20,039 nucleotides of DNA, taken from the IMG/VR virus record IMGVR_UViG_3300042383_000326, positions 1 to 20,039 of that record, one strand, 5' to 3'. The notes beneath the pieces were generated by a model. It did no database searches. It had not been told where the DNA came from and worked only from the letters and a program-made list of their open reading frames with translations. Below, piece after piece: positions 1 through 8,526 of the stretch. Within the stretch, counting starts at the first letter, position 1. The number at the start of each line of letters is the position of its first letter. The DNA comes from a virus. Made by a program: the position numbers and the translations under genes.

Positions 1-9
1 TTGGCTCAT
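1..9 (-). CDS. start of a further leftward phage gene (partial)
   Basis: An ATG lies at 9-7 on the minus strand and begins M-S-Q before the window ends. A good Shine-Dalgarno AGGAG sits about 8 bases upstream, inside the end of the tail gene. By position it is probably another tail or ejection gene, but only three codons are visible and no function can be read. Confidence 0.45.
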
Positions 10-11
10 CG

Positions 12-2705
12 TCAGTCTCCTAGCGCAACTTCAAGGGTCAGACCCACGACCGTCAGGGGCAGCGGGTCGGCTTGCCGGATGTAGACCTGACCGCCGGCCC
101 GCCACGCTGGCTTCAGGTCAACGTCGATCTCGTCGCTCTTCAGGCTCGGCGGGGTGCCGTATGGCTCGGTCGTGCGCTGCTTGGCCTCCACAAGCCGGTC
201 AGCCGTCGGGCCCACGAAGATCCCGCTCGACTTGAACACCCGCAAGTATGCCTTGTTGACGTTCTTATAACGCCCCTGCCCGTAACCGTCGATGCTCATC
301 ACCGCCGGCAGGGTCTGTAGATCGCTCTCGTAGGGCAGGCCGACGTGGATCAGGACTGCGGCACGGTCGAGCGTCACGGAGCCGCTGGAGACGGTTTCCT
401 GCGGCTGTACAGCCCCGTCAGCGAGGATGCTGACCGTAGCCCCCTCCAGATGCCCCAAGCCGCTCACGCTGTCTCTGGCGAACGCCCAGACGGTCGTGGC
501 GGTGTTGCGCAGGGCGACGGGCAGCGTGACGTCTACCCGTGCCGTCGCCACCGTCGTGCTGCTCGTACCGATGATCCGCAGGCGGTACTTGTTGCCCGCC
601 GAATCGGTCAGGACGATGGCGTCATTGACGTCGGTCGTTGCCGGGAACGCAAAGGTCGGGGTGCTAGACGTGATCGTCAGCACGTCGGACGGACCCCAAG
701 TCGTGCCGCCAGAGACAGTTACGGTCGTTGCCGTGGTGTTTGTGCCGTCGTACGTCAGGCCCGCGTCCACAAAGAAGCACGCCTCAAGCGTCGTAATCTG
801 CCGGCTGGCCATCCGCTCGATGTAGCGCACCGAGTTGCCGTTGATCGTGCGCTTGACGACCACGTACACGCGGTCCTCGTTGCCCTCGGCCACGGCTGTG
901 CATGACTCATACAGGCCAAGCGTGTCGTGCTGAGCCCAAGCCCCGATCTGTTGTTCGGGCATGTAGGTCAAGCTCAACAGGTTGCCGTTGCTGCTGACGA
1001 ACCACAGGATTGGCTGCGGGCTCTTGCTGTAGCACATGTCAACCAACGTCAGGTCATCGAACAGGTGGGCTGCCCGGATGGACAGGTCGCCAGTAATAAA
1101 CCCGCTGGACTGCCACGAGTAACCGAGCTCGCGCACGTGCCCGCCTCGAGCAGCGCAGTACACGACCGTGTTGTTCACGATCTCGGGCTGGACGTCGTTG
1201 GCACCGATGTACGACTGCGGGCGCACGCTGATCGTGGTCGGCGTCAGCGCATCGGAGTTGATCGGGCTGACGCGCCATTCCGCGCTGCTGGTCATCAGCA
1301 GCAACTGCGTCAGCGGGACGATGTGATTGATTGTGTTGAGTTCGCGGGCAGCCACGCGGATGCTGATACGGTCGCTGTCCTTGACCGGCAACGAGTACGA
1401 CAGGTCGCTTTCCGTACCCGAGCGCGTCATCCAGATCGTCTGCGGAGCATTGTTCGTGCCGGCGAAGATGCGCCGCTGCTCGAAGTACGACACCGAGCGC
1501 GGGTAGTTGTTCGCGCTGTTGAACGGCGTTTCGACGATGGGCGGCGTGATGCCCATGTCCGGCGCGATGTTGTCATCGTCAAACGACGTGGCAGCCGTCT
1601 GCCCGATGTAGCCGTACAGGCCGCTCTGACGCTTGTACACGTTGTACCGGAGCGCCCCCGCGACTGCGCTCCAGCTGATCGTGTTCTTGGCGCCGATGGC
1701 GTTCAGGTTGTTGATGACGTTGCCGCTCGGGCTTGCCGCGCTCTCGTCCACCGCGTTCTGCGCAATGGCCGTCACGACGTAGAAGTTGTCGAAGTCGAGG
1801 CTCTTGTCGCCGAACTGCACGAACCCGCCGCTGCTCCATGCGGTGTAGGTCGTCGTGTTGACCGGGATGCCAGTGTCGTACGCCTTGACCGAGAACGTGT
1901 TCGTGGCTGGCGTCGTGTTGACGAGGTAGAACCCGCTCAACTGCGTCATCGTGCCGCCGTCGATGTACACGCTGTCGCCGATGGCGAACCCGTGATTGCC
2001 GACCGTAGTCACAACACCTGGGTTTGCCTGCGTGATGCCCGTGATGTTGAGCGCGTCACCGCGGCTGGCCGTGACCGTCGGGGCGCCAGGCACAGCGACC
2101 GGAGCGACGAACGTAATCGTCGTCAGAGTCCACGTCGTAGCACCAAGGCGGCGCAGTTCACGCGGCGCGTGATTAGGGTGCACAAGCGTCAGCACGTCGC
2201 CTGACTGCACGTAGTGGATTGAGAACAGGTCGGCCTCTTGGTACGGCGACGGGATCTCGTAGGCGCTTGACGGCAGCGGATACCAGTACGTCGCGTTCGG
2301 CGGTGCGTTGCCAGTCGTGGCCGCGATGCAGTAGTAGTTCACCCCACCCGAGGACACCAAGTCACCCACCACGTACGCGGTCGCACCGTTGTAGGCCGCC
2401 GGTGATCCAGCCTGCAACGTGCTGCCCTGCGTGTGGAATCGGATATAGCCCTGCCCAAACTCAAGCACCATCGTCTGCGTCGTGCTGTACGTGAACGGCA
2501 GCAGTCGCGTGCTCTTGGTGCTGTCCTTGACCGTCGCCACGTAAGTGGTGCCAGGTCGGTTCTCTGCCGGCCCCTGCGGGGTTGGGATGAAGTTCCGCAG
2601 CTTGGCGGCTCCAGTCTGGAACTTGATGTCATCGATGCGCCCGAACATCTCCGGCGACAGCTCGCCGCCTGCGAACGACCTGTTGTAGATGCGGGTGCTT
2701 GGCAT
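12..2705 (-). CDS. large tail protein, nozzle/stabilisation type, with E1-FCCH-like domain
   Basis: This 897-residue protein begins with the signature of a widespread short-tailed phage family: FAGGELSPEMFGRIDDIKFQ followed by LRNFIPTPQGPAENRPG. Members are often annotated 'ubiquitin-activating E1 FCCH domain-containing' or phage stabilisation protein. Roughly residues 215-295 (ITQANPGVVTTVGNHGFAIG onward) resemble that small beta domain. About 338-390 looks like a fibronectin-III-like segment (ISWSAVAGALRYNVYKR). The conserved core follows (YFEQRRIFAGT, then TQLLLMTSSAEW). By context it is a structural tail component, probably the nozzle or hub distal to the head-tail adaptor, comparable in place to T7 gp12. 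The ubiquitin name reflects fold similarity only, with no enzymatic role implied. The start follows the adaptor stop by 3 bases, so translation is probably coupled. The family is clear; the exact virion position is inferred. Confidence 0.85.
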   Translation of the reverse strand: MPSTRIYNRSFAGGELSPEMFGRIDDIKFQTGAAKLRNFIPTPQGPAENRPGTTYVATVKDSTKSTRLLPFTYSTTQTMVLEFGQGYIRFHTQGSTLQAGSPAAYNGATAYVVGDLVSSGGVNYYCIAATTGNAPPNATYWYPLPSSAYEIPSPYQEADLFSIHYVQSGDVLTLVHPNHAPRELRRLGATTWTLTTITFVAPVAVPGAPTVTASRGDALNITGITQANPGVVTTVGNHGFAIGDSVYIDGGTMTQLSGFYLVNTTPATNTFSVKAYDTGIPVNTTTYTAWSSGGFVQFGDKSLDFDNFYVVTAIAQNAVDESAASPSGNVINNLNAIGAKNTISWSAVAGALRYNVYKRQSGLYGYIGQTAATSFDDDNIAPDMGITPPIVETPFNSANNYPRSVSYFEQRRIFAGTNNAPQTIWMTRSGTESDLSYSLPVKDSDRISIRVAARELNTINHIVPLTQLLLMTSSAEWRVSPINSDALTPTTISVRPQSYIGANDVQPEIVNNTVVYCAARGGHVRELGYSWQSSGFITGDLSIRAAHLFDDLTLVDMCYSKSPQPILWFVSSNGNLLSLTYMPEQQIGAWAQHDTLGLYESCTAVAEGNEDRVYVVVKRTINGNSVRYIERMASRQITTLEACFFVDAGLTYDGTNTTATTVTVSGGTTWGPSDVLTITSSTPTFAFPATTDVNDAIVLTDSAGNKYRLRIIGTSSTTVATARVDVTLPVALRNTATTVWAFARDSVSGLGHLEGATVSILADGAVQPQETVSSGSVTLDRAAVLIHVGLPYESDLQTLPAVMSIDGYGQGRYKNVNKAYLRVFKSSGIFVGPTADRLVEAKQRTTEPYGTPPSLKSDEIDVDLKPAWRAGGQVYIRQADPLPLTVVGLTLEVALGD

Positions 2706-2708
2706 AGG

Positions 2709-3389
2709 TCAGCGTCCTGCGATCCAGCCCGTGATGTGTTCCGGCTTGATGTTGCGCTGGTTTGCGTCAGACATGCGGGCCTGTTGCAGGTAGGCCATCA
2801 TCATCTGCGCCTGTCGCTTGCCCTCCGCCGCACCCTGATCGCCCTTGATGACCGGGCCGGCAAGCATGGCGGCGAGGTGGTGCGACAGCGCCATGACGAA
2901 CAGCGGGTCGAACTTGGTCGGGTCCGTGATGAGCGCCTGGTATCGCAGCAGCGCGTTCTCTTGGTCGGTGTACAGCACCTTGTTGCCGAGCGTGTCGGTC
3001 TCGATGCTGTAGGGCTGCGGCACGTAACGCCCAGCTGCAACGAGCGGTGCGTAGTTGTGCAGGAAGTCTGGGGTATCGCTTGGGACGAACTTGGCTGCGT
3101 AGTCGTTCTCAGCGTCGTGCGGCAGCACGCTGACGGCAACCATCATGTTGCCGGGGCAGGCATAGGCGTACTTCCACATGGAGTACGGCATCGAGACCTG
3201 CGCGAGCAGTGCGCGACGGGACGCGAAGTTCCAGGCGTGCATCTGGAGCAGGCTGTCCCGGGCGATGGGGTAGAACCGGGCACAGTGCTCGGCCTGCGCT
3301 GACCCCTCGGGCGGGTCGATGCTGGCGATGGAGGCGTCGTCGCCGAGGTGCGCGAGTGCCAGATTGCAGATCTCAACCACGCTTGCCAT
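2709..3389 (-). CDS. head-tail adaptor / tail tubular protein A-like
   Basis: The 226 residues open with VEICNLALAHLGDDASIASI and continue EHCARFYPIARDSLLQMHAWNFASRRALLA, the typical pattern of podovirus head-tail adaptor proteins (T7 gp11 or P22 gp4-like). These form a ring beneath the portal and connect to the tail nozzle. A strong AGGAGG Shine-Dalgarno sits 5 bases before the ATG, immediately after a terminator-like hairpin, so this gene may start its own translational unit. It lies directly upstream of the large tail protein, as expected for an adaptor-nozzle pair. Family assignment is by recognisable motifs and length; no structure-based check was possible. Confidence 0.85.
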   Translation of the reverse strand: MASVVEICNLALAHLGDDASIASIDPPEGSAQAEHCARFYPIARDSLLQMHAWNFASRRALLAQVSMPYSMWKYAYACPGNMMVAVSVLPHDAENDYAAKFVPSDTPDFLHNYAPLVAAGRYVPQPYSIETDTLGNKVLYTDQENALLRYQALITDPTKFDPLFVMALSHHLAAMLAGPVIKGDQGAAEGKRQAQMMMAYLQQARMSDANQRNIKPEHITGWIAGR

Positions 3390-3403
3390 TCGATCCTCCT
3401 AGG

Positions 3404-3440
3404 AAAAGAGGGGCGCCGGGTGTTTAGGCCGACGCCCCTC
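3404..3440 (-). terminator. intrinsic terminator-like hairpin between capsid and tail genes
   Basis: On the minus strand an 8-bp perfect stem (GAGGGGCG / CGCCCCTC, at 3433-3440 and 3408-3415) with a 17-base loop is followed at once by TTTT (3407-3404). It sits between the small gene ending at 3460 and the adaptor start at 3389. The T-run is short, so it may terminate only partly and act as an attenuator lowering expression of the tail genes. Confidence 0.5.
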
Positions 3441-3459
3441 CAGAGTCACATGCGTCGTA

Positions 3460-3657
3460 TCAGTCCGCCGTGACGGTGGTCTTGGCTGGCCGGCCTCGCT
3501 TGGGTCGCACCACAGGCACGACTTCAGGCTGCTCCGGTTCGCGGGGCGCGTCGAGCGGCTCGACGTTCCCGTTGGCAGGACCGTTGTACTCGAAGACTTC
3601 GCCCTCCTTGCGGAGGCCGTTGTCGATGAAACACGTCACGAGTGCGCGGACTTTCAT
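3460..3657 (-). CDS. small phage protein of the capsid module, unknown function
   Basis: This 65-residue protein begins MKVRALVTCFIDNGLRKEGE, a pattern seen in small proteins next to capsid genes in many tailed phages. The N-terminal half looks like a compact beta domain (EVFEYNG). The C-terminal half is a charged Pro/Glu-rich linker ending in a basic KRGRPAK patch, likely disordered and AT-hook-like. The ATG lies one base after the stop of the cement gene (TGACATG), so translation is probably coupled. Function is unknown; a minor head protein or assembly factor would fit the position. Confidence 0.7.
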   Translation of the reverse strand: MKVRALVTCFIDNGLRKEGEVFEYNGPANGNVEPLDAPREPEQPEVVPVVRPKRGRPAKTTVTAD

Positions 3658-3658
3658 G

Positions 3659-4117
3659 TCAGGTCACCGAGAAGCCGCTGGCGTAGAACTTGCGACCGTC
3701 CTGGATGTTGTGAACGATCTCAGCAAGGATGCTGCCAGTGGTCGGGTTGGTCCCGTTTACGTCGTAGCGGGCGCCGAGGTAACGCTGACCGAGGCTTGCA
3801 ATCTGCGGGGGCAGGGCAACCACGTACTGCTTGCCGGCGGTCAGTCCAGCAAGAAGGACGTTCGTTTCTGCAAGCACGGTGTGGCTGGACAGGTTCGCGT
3901 TCGCGCTGATGACCACCTCAAGATCGAGCGAGGTCAGGTTGTCGAATGCAGTAACCACGGTGAACACCATGAACAGATCCGAACCTTCACCGATGTCTCG
4001 GGCGGTGCCGAGATCAATGGTGTCGGTCGAAACGGCGTCAGCGGTAATGGCCTGCCCGCTGATGGCAGATCCGGGGTTGTTCGACCCGGACACGACGAGA
4101 AGACGATCAGTAATCAT
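3659..4117 (-). CDS. Bbp16-family capsid cement protein
   Basis: The 152 residues start MITDRLLVVSGSNNPGSAIS and contain SGQAITADAVSTDTIDLGTARDIGEGSDL and GQRYLGARYDVNGTNPTTG. This matches the Bbp16 family, the cement protein that sits on the outside of the BPP-1 capsid and stabilises it. An AAAGGA Shine-Dalgarno lies about 9-10 bases before the ATG. The gene directly follows the major capsid gene in transcription order, the same arrangement as in BPP-1. Length and the beta-rich composition agree with a jelly-roll cement protein. The family call is strong; the role is by homology. Confidence 0.85.
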   Translation of the reverse strand: MITDRLLVVSGSNNPGSAISGQAITADAVSTDTIDLGTARDIGEGSDLFMVFTVVTAFDNLTSLDLEVVISANANLSSHTVLAETNVLLAGLTAGKQYVVALPPQIASLGQRYLGARYDVNGTNPTTGSILAEIVHNIQDGRKFYASGFSVT

Positions 4118-4144
4118 TGTGTTGGTTCCTTTCTGTCGGTCCTA

Positions 4145-5176
4145 TTAGGACACGACGGCTTCGGTGTTGACGATGGCATCCACGCGGCGCAGGGGCACGC
4201 CCTGGAACGAGAGCCAGCTGTAGGGCTGACCGAACTGCGACAGACCTTCGTTGACCTTGAGCACGTACTGGCTCTTGTCGAGCGCAGCGATGGCAAGGCC
4301 GCTGTGGACGGTGCGGTTCATGTAGAACGCGGCCCGACCCATGCCCATGTTGGGGATGCGGTACAAGGCGCGGCTCATCAGCTTGATGATCGCGGTAGCA
4401 GCCGAAGGAGCCTGCGTAGTGGTCTGCGCAATCAGGTCATCGGTGTCGATGTTGCAGATGCGGACGACGTAGCGCCAGTCCTTGACCACCAGACCGTTCT
4501 TCCACTGGTAGCGGGTGGCATACGCCTGAAGACGGGTGCCATCGCTGTTGTAGACGGTCTGCTCGCCGAGATCTTCGTGGATCAGGCCGGCGCTGCTGCC
4601 CTTGGGGAAGGGGCAGTACACGGTCTGGTCACCCCACACGACGAGGTAAATCGACGTGTTGCTGGTGGCATCGCTACCGCCGGCGGTAATGATGTTCTGC
4701 GAGTTGTTCGGGCTGCCGGCGCCGATGTCTGAGTAACGCGGCGCGAGGCCGAGGAACTGCTTCGGATCGGTGGCGGGGTTGCCGTAGAACAGGGTGGTGG
4801 CCTGCGTCTGGTTCATTGCCTCGAGGAAGGCGACGTCTTCGGACAGGCGGAACTGAGCGGTGTTGCCGTTCAGCATCGCCAGATCCTTGTCCACCTCGCT
4901 GCGGGCTTCCAGAATGCCGCAAGCCTCATCGACCTGAGCGGTCGTGCTCTTGCTGTTCGGGATGCCCTGGTTGAGGGCGCGCCAGTACACCGAGGGAAGC
5001 CCGGTGCGGATGACGACGCGCTCGCCCGTGGGGAGGTTGCCTTCCTTGAAGACGCAGTCCTCGAGGATTTCGTTCGACTGCGAGAGGAGTTCCGCGATGA
5101 CCGGGACGCGGCCATCCGGATCGGTGCGCTTGGCCCAGTCGGCCAGCGTCAGATTCGACGTAGAGAGAGTTGCCAT
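4145..5176 (-). CDS. major capsid protein (BPP-1 Bbp17-like, HK97 fold expected)
   Basis: This 343-residue protein opens MATLSTSNLTLADWAKRTDP and carries conserved stretches such as EILEDCVFKEGNLPTGERV, GLPSVYWRALNQGIP and LVVWGDQTVYCPFPKGS, recognisable as the BPP-1-type major capsid protein. That family has an HK97-like fold and forms the icosahedral shell, joined by the Bbp16 cement protein encoded just downstream. An AAAGGA Shine-Dalgarno precedes the ATG at good distance. It lies between scaffold and cement genes, the usual order. No long N-terminal delta domain is apparent, which fits use of a separate scaffold protein. High confidence in identity. Confidence 0.9.
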   Translation of the reverse strand: MATLSTSNLTLADWAKRTDPDGRVPVIAELLSQSNEILEDCVFKEGNLPTGERVVIRTGLPSVYWRALNQGIPNSKSTTAQVDEACGILEARSEVDKDLAMLNGNTAQFRLSEDVAFLEAMNQTQATTLFYGNPATDPKQFLGLAPRYSDIGAGSPNNSQNIITAGGSDATSNTSIYLVVWGDQTVYCPFPKGSSAGLIHEDLGEQTVYNSDGTRLQAYATRYQWKNGLVVKDWRYVVRICNIDTDDLIAQTTTQAPSAATAIIKLMSRALYRIPNMGMGRAAFYMNRTVHSGLAIAALDKSQYVLKVNEGLSQFGQPYSWLSFQGVPLRRVDAIVNTEAVVS

Positions 5177-5201
5177 GTTGCGATTCCTTTGTAGGGGTTA
5201 G

Positions 5202-5876
5202 TTACGAGTACAGAACATCGGCCAGATCGGAGAACGACTTGGGGCCGGCCTTGGCCTGCCCGGTCGAGCCCGTCACGACACGATCCTCACTGATTGCCTT
5301 GCCTGCGCGGAAGAACAGCCGGACGATCTCCGGATGATTCCCCAGCCCAGACTCGTTGAGCAGTGTGCGGAGTTCAGCGGTGCCGAACGCATCCAGCGCC
5401 TTCTTGGCAACGGACAGATTCTCGGCAAGCGCGGGGCCGCCGAATTCCTTGTCCTGCTTGGATGCCTCCATCCAAGCGCCCTGAACGGCCTGAATCTGAG
5501 CCATTTGACGTTCGGCCATCTTCGGGCCCATGACGTCAAGCAGCTTCTGCGCAGCGTCCTGACTCAGCTTGAGTTCCCGTGCGACCTCCGAGTACGCGGT
5601 GATGGTGTCACCGTCAAACTCCTGACCTTCAGGAGCCTTGAATTCGTACTTCTCAGGCGTGGTCGGCTTGGCGTCGGCGGGTGCCTCGGCGGCCTTCTCT
5701 GCCTGTCCGGTCACAGGGGCGTCCTGCGCCTTGGCCGTATCGGCGGGCGCAGTCTGAGGTGCAGACGCCTTCTGCTCGCCATACAACTTCTCCGCCGTCG
5801 CGGAGGTGTTGCTGGCATTCGATGATGTGGGCGCCTCACTGGTTGGGGTCGCCAGCATCGTCGTTGGTTCGTTCAT
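5202..5876 (-). CDS. scaffolding-type capsid assembly protein
   Basis: This 224-residue acidic protein has an Ala/Thr/Pro-rich, probably disordered first ~75 residues. A helical region follows, starting KYEFKAPEGQEFDGDTITAYS and continuing with ELKLSQDAAQKLLDVMGPK and NHPEIVRLFFRAGKAISEDR. This is the usual form of the scaffold-like protein encoded just upstream of the major capsid gene in many podoviruses, sometimes labelled 'peptidase'. No catalytic motif is visible, so scaffold is preferred. An AAGGA site lies about 9 bases before the ATG. The first 41 bases overlap the end of the Bbp19-like gene in another frame, suggesting coupled translation. Confidence 0.75.
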   Translation of the reverse strand: MNEPTTMLATPTSEAPTSSNASNTSATAEKLYGEQKASAPQTAPADTAKAQDAPVTGQAEKAAEAPADAKPTTPEKYEFKAPEGQEFDGDTITAYSEVARELKLSQDAAQKLLDVMGPKMAERQMAQIQAVQGAWMEASKQDKEFGGPALAENLSVAKKALDAFGTAELRTLLNESGLGNHPEIVRLFFRAGKAISEDRVVTGSTGQAKAGPKSFSDLADVLYS

Positions 5877-6180
5877 TCGTGTGTTCCTTCAACATGACCG
5901 GATAAAGTTCCGGGCATACGGCATGGATAATACCAAGTAACTGTAGGCCGTAGTTACGGTTACCTTCAGAGAATGCCATCGTCATGCTGTTGGTGGCGAA
6001 CGAGGATCGGAACACTCCGGCCCTGTCCAGCAACCGCCACACCATGCGCCGGCCACGCTTGTTGTTCATCAGCCACTTGACGTCGGCGGCCTCGTTCTCG
6101 CGCTCGAGGCGTTCACGCTGGTCGCGCTCGGCCTTGCTGCGCTCCTGACCACGGATGTCGAGGGGGTCGTAATTGCTCAC
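5836..6180 (-). CDS. Bbp19-like small phage protein
   Basis: The 114-residue protein has a basic, helical start (QERSKAERDQRERLERENEA). A conserved core follows (VKWLMNNKRGRRMVWRLLDR AGVFRSSF, then MAFSEGNRNYGLQLL), characteristic of the Bbp19-like family found between portal and scaffold genes in BPP-1-related phages. The function is not established; a role in head assembly is inferred from position only. The annotated start is GTG at 6180 and has no clear Shine-Dalgarno, so the start is less sure than the frame. The C-terminus overlaps the scaffold gene by 41 bases. Confidence 0.75.
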   Translation of the reverse strand: MSNYDPLDIRGQERSKAERDQRERLERENEAADVKWLMNNKRGRRMVWRLLDRAGVFRSSFATNSMTMAFSEGNRNYGLQLLGIIHAVCPELYPVMLKEHTNERTNDDAGDPNQ

Positions 6181-6220
6181 GTTTGGACTGTCTGAGATGG
6201 CGAATGTTGAACTAGCAACG

Positions 6221-6802
6221 TCAGGAGATACCGTTGACCTCGTTGACGGTCAGGATCACAGACGGCGTAGCCGGCCTGGTCGGAGTCGATAGCGTGCCTT
6301 CGTAGGCAATCGACACGGCGGTGTTTGGCGTGGACCAAAGGATCTGCGCGTACTGGCCGGCGTTCATGGTCACGAAAAAGTTCCATGCTGCAACCAGCAA
6401 CCCGTCACCACCACCATGCTTTCTCGGCAGCGTGATCTGTGTATTGCTGTTTGCGACATTGGTTCCGTTCAATGCGAGCCACACGCTTACGTTGTGCTCC
6501 GATGAGTTGTCTGTGTTCTTGAACTGGGCGCTGAATTGGATGTTGTAGACCGAAGCGCGTGTCACTGTGATTTGGCTGTTGCTCACAACCGAAACTCCAT
6601 GCGAGAAGTCGGTTGTGTCGTATTCCATTGGCGTAGCAGTGTTTGCAAGCGCAGTCTGGTTTGACACGTCAAAAAACCCACCCGTATGCGGAGCTCTAGC
6701 GAAGATCAGTTCGCTGCCGTCGGGATCTTTCAATCCAGCGAAATCGCCTGTGGTTGAGTTGTAAAGCCAAGGACCACCGGGCGTCTTCATAAAGTATGGC
6801 AT
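6221..6802 (-). CDS. jelly-roll-like virion protein (C1q/TNF-like pattern)
   Basis: This 193-residue protein begins MPYFMKTPGGPWLYNSTTGD and then has alternating beta segments: ISVVSN-type strands, VYNIQFSAQFKNTDNSSEHN, VSVWLALNGTNVANSNTQI and AAWNFFVTMNAGQYAQILWS. The pattern NIQFSAQ...V.VWL..NG..V..S......A.N....AGQY..I.WS is common to C1q/TNF-like jelly-roll domains in phage structural or fibre proteins. A decoration or receptor-contact role is likely but inferred. AGAGG sits about 5 bases before the ATG. The DNA is visibly lower in G+C (near half) than the flanking portal and Bbp19-like genes, suggesting separate acquisition. Confidence 0.65.
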   Translation of the reverse strand: MPYFMKTPGGPWLYNSTTGDFAGLKDPDGSELIFARAPHTGGFFDVSNQTALANTATPMEYDTTDFSHGVSVVSNSQITVTRASVYNIQFSAQFKNTDNSSEHNVSVWLALNGTNVANSNTQITLPRKHGGGDGLLVAAWNFFVTMNAGQYAQILWSTPNTAVSIAYEGTLSTPTRPATPSVILTVNEVNGIS

Positions 6803-6811
6803 TCAATCCTC

Positions 6812-8524
6812 TCAAACTTCCAGCGCCGACGGGCTGGTGTATCCACTGAACATGTTCATCACGTCAGTCAGGGCGTTCTGCTGTCCGGTCGGAGCCTGCG
6901 CCATGTTCTTGACCGTCTGCGACGACTGTTGCAATGCCGCTGACTGCTCCTTGGCCGCCATCGCTTGGTTGCGGGCGGTGCGGATGGCCGCGACCTCCTT
7001 GTCGGCGATGATTAGCGACGGGTCCACGCCAAGCATGTCTGCGTAGATGTCGGCCCACTGGTCGCTGTCGAACTTGTCGAGGATGTCCGGCTTCATCGTG
7101 GCGATCTGGCCGAGGTTGCCGACGAAGCGGTCGACCGAGTTCGTGCCGATGGCACGCTGTGCCTGGGCGAGCATGCTGACGAACTCGACGTTCAGGTCCA
7201 TGCCCTGCAACTCCTCGGGCGCTGGCGGGATGATGCCGCCCTGCAACATGCGCGTGAACGTGATGTCCACCAGCGGGTCGAGCAGTTCGTTGTGCAGGCG
7301 CTCGAGCACGGGCCCGAGCATGAGCAACTTCTCCTCGTGGCGCTCGGCGACTTCTGTGGCCGTCATGCGGGTGTTCGGCTGGCCCGCCAGCATCAGGAAC
7401 ATGTCGGCATAGAACGCACCACGAACACGCTCGCGGCAGTCTTGGATGTCGTTCAGCAGGTACTGGAGGTTGAGGTTGACCTCAAACGCCGTCTTGATGC
7501 CCGCTGACGCGCCGTCCACGAACGAGATGCCTCCGGGCAGCGTCTCGACGTCGCGGTTCTTCATCGACACGGGCACCTGGAGCGGCGGCTTGGTCTGGTA
7601 GTCGATGGCCTGCGCCTTGCGCAACTGCTCGTGCTGTAGCTGCTTGATGTCGCCAAGCGACTCCATGCCCGGGCTGTTGCCGTAGATGTCGCCGCCGGCG
7701 GTAGCCCAGCGCGGGACGAGCGCGGGGAACTGCTCGAACCCGCTCTCTCGCAGGAACACGCCGTCCTCGCCGCCGACCTCGAAGTACCACGAGCCCCACG
7801 CCATGTTCTTGTTGTCGCGCTTCTTGTGGTCGCGGTCGGATCGCGGTTCGATGGCGTGGATGACCGGAATCCATTGGTCAAGCGTGCCTCGATCCCACAT
7901 GTTGCGCACGGTGGTTGAGCAGTTCTTGTAGCCAAACTCCTTCACCATCGCGGCGACCGTCATCTCGAACTCGCGGTACAGCGTGTCAACGCGGCCCTGC
8001 GCGTCGGTGGCAATGCAATACTCGCCCGTCGTGACGGGGTAGTGGTGGATGACGTTCTTGAAGTCGGGCAGCACGATGCTCGTGGCAGTGCCGAACGCAC
8101 CGAGCTCTTCGTACATCGTGTGCAGAGCGCGGTAGGTGTTGGACTTCTGGAAGACGAGCTGCATGCGGCGCGTAACGTCGTCAAGCCACAACTTGACGGG
8201 CTGGTAGGAGTTCAGTTCCGGGTCGGCGGTTGCCAGCCTGAACCACTGCCGTGCCGGGCTGGTCGCGCCAGCCATCATGCCAGCGCCGAGCGTGCGCAGT
8301 GCGCGGGTGCCGGTGTTGTCGTAGATGTTGTTGTGCCGGCGCCAGCCCTTGTCGCGGTCCTGGCGGAAGTAGCGCCCGTTGCGCGGGAGCAGGTAGGTCG
8401 TGATCTCCTGCCAGTGCGAGAGCCACGACGCACGCTCAGACTTGAGCTGCCACCACCGCGTGAACAGCTTGTCGCGTGTCGGTGCGCTTGGGTAGGACTG
8501 TGCGTCGCCGGTGTATTCGCTCAC
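6812..8524 (-). CDS. portal (head-to-tail connector) protein
   Basis: The 570 residues match podovirus portal proteins of the T7/BPP-1 connector type: KLFTRWWQLKSERASWLSHW near the start, ITTYLLPRNGRYF, RALRTLGAGMMAGATSPARQ WFRL, GFEQFPALVPRWATAGGDIYG NSPGMESLGDIKQLQ and MTATEVAERHEEKLLMLGPV. Twelve copies form the ring at the unique capsid vertex through which DNA passes, binding terminase during packaging and the adaptor afterwards. The start is GTG at 8524 with GGAGGG 5 bases upstream. The last ~80 residues are Ala/Gln-rich and helical, a usual portal tail. High confidence. Confidence 0.92.
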   Translation of the reverse strand: MSEYTGDAQSYPSAPTRDKLFTRWWQLKSERASWLSHWQEITTYLLPRNGRYFRQDRDKGWRRHNNIYDNTGTRALRTLGAGMMAGATSPARQWFRLATADPELNSYQPVKLWLDDVTRRMQLVFQKSNTYRALHTMYEELGAFGTATSIVLPDFKNVIHHYPVTTGEYCIATDAQGRVDTLYREFEMTVAAMVKEFGYKNCSTTVRNMWDRGTLDQWIPVIHAIEPRSDRDHKKRDNKNMAWGSWYFEVGGEDGVFLRESGFEQFPALVPRWATAGGDIYGNSPGMESLGDIKQLQHEQLRKAQAIDYQTKPPLQVPVSMKNRDVETLPGGISFVDGASAGIKTAFEVNLNLQYLLNDIQDCRERVRGAFYADMFLMLAGQPNTRMTATEVAERHEEKLLMLGPVLERLHNELLDPLVDITFTRMLQGGIIPPAPEELQGMDLNVEFVSMLAQAQRAIGTNSVDRFVGNLGQIATMKPDILDKFDSDQWADIYADMLGVDPSLIIADKEVAAIRTARNQAMAAKEQSAALQQSSQTVKNMAQAPTGQQNALTDVMNMFSGYTSPSALEV

Positions 8525-8526
8525 GA

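Noticed and set aside
927-2204. 425-codon plus-strand open frame opposite the large tail gene
   Set aside because: It mirrors a well-recognised tail protein; the translation is Arg/Val/Asp-rich with no motif or start signal.
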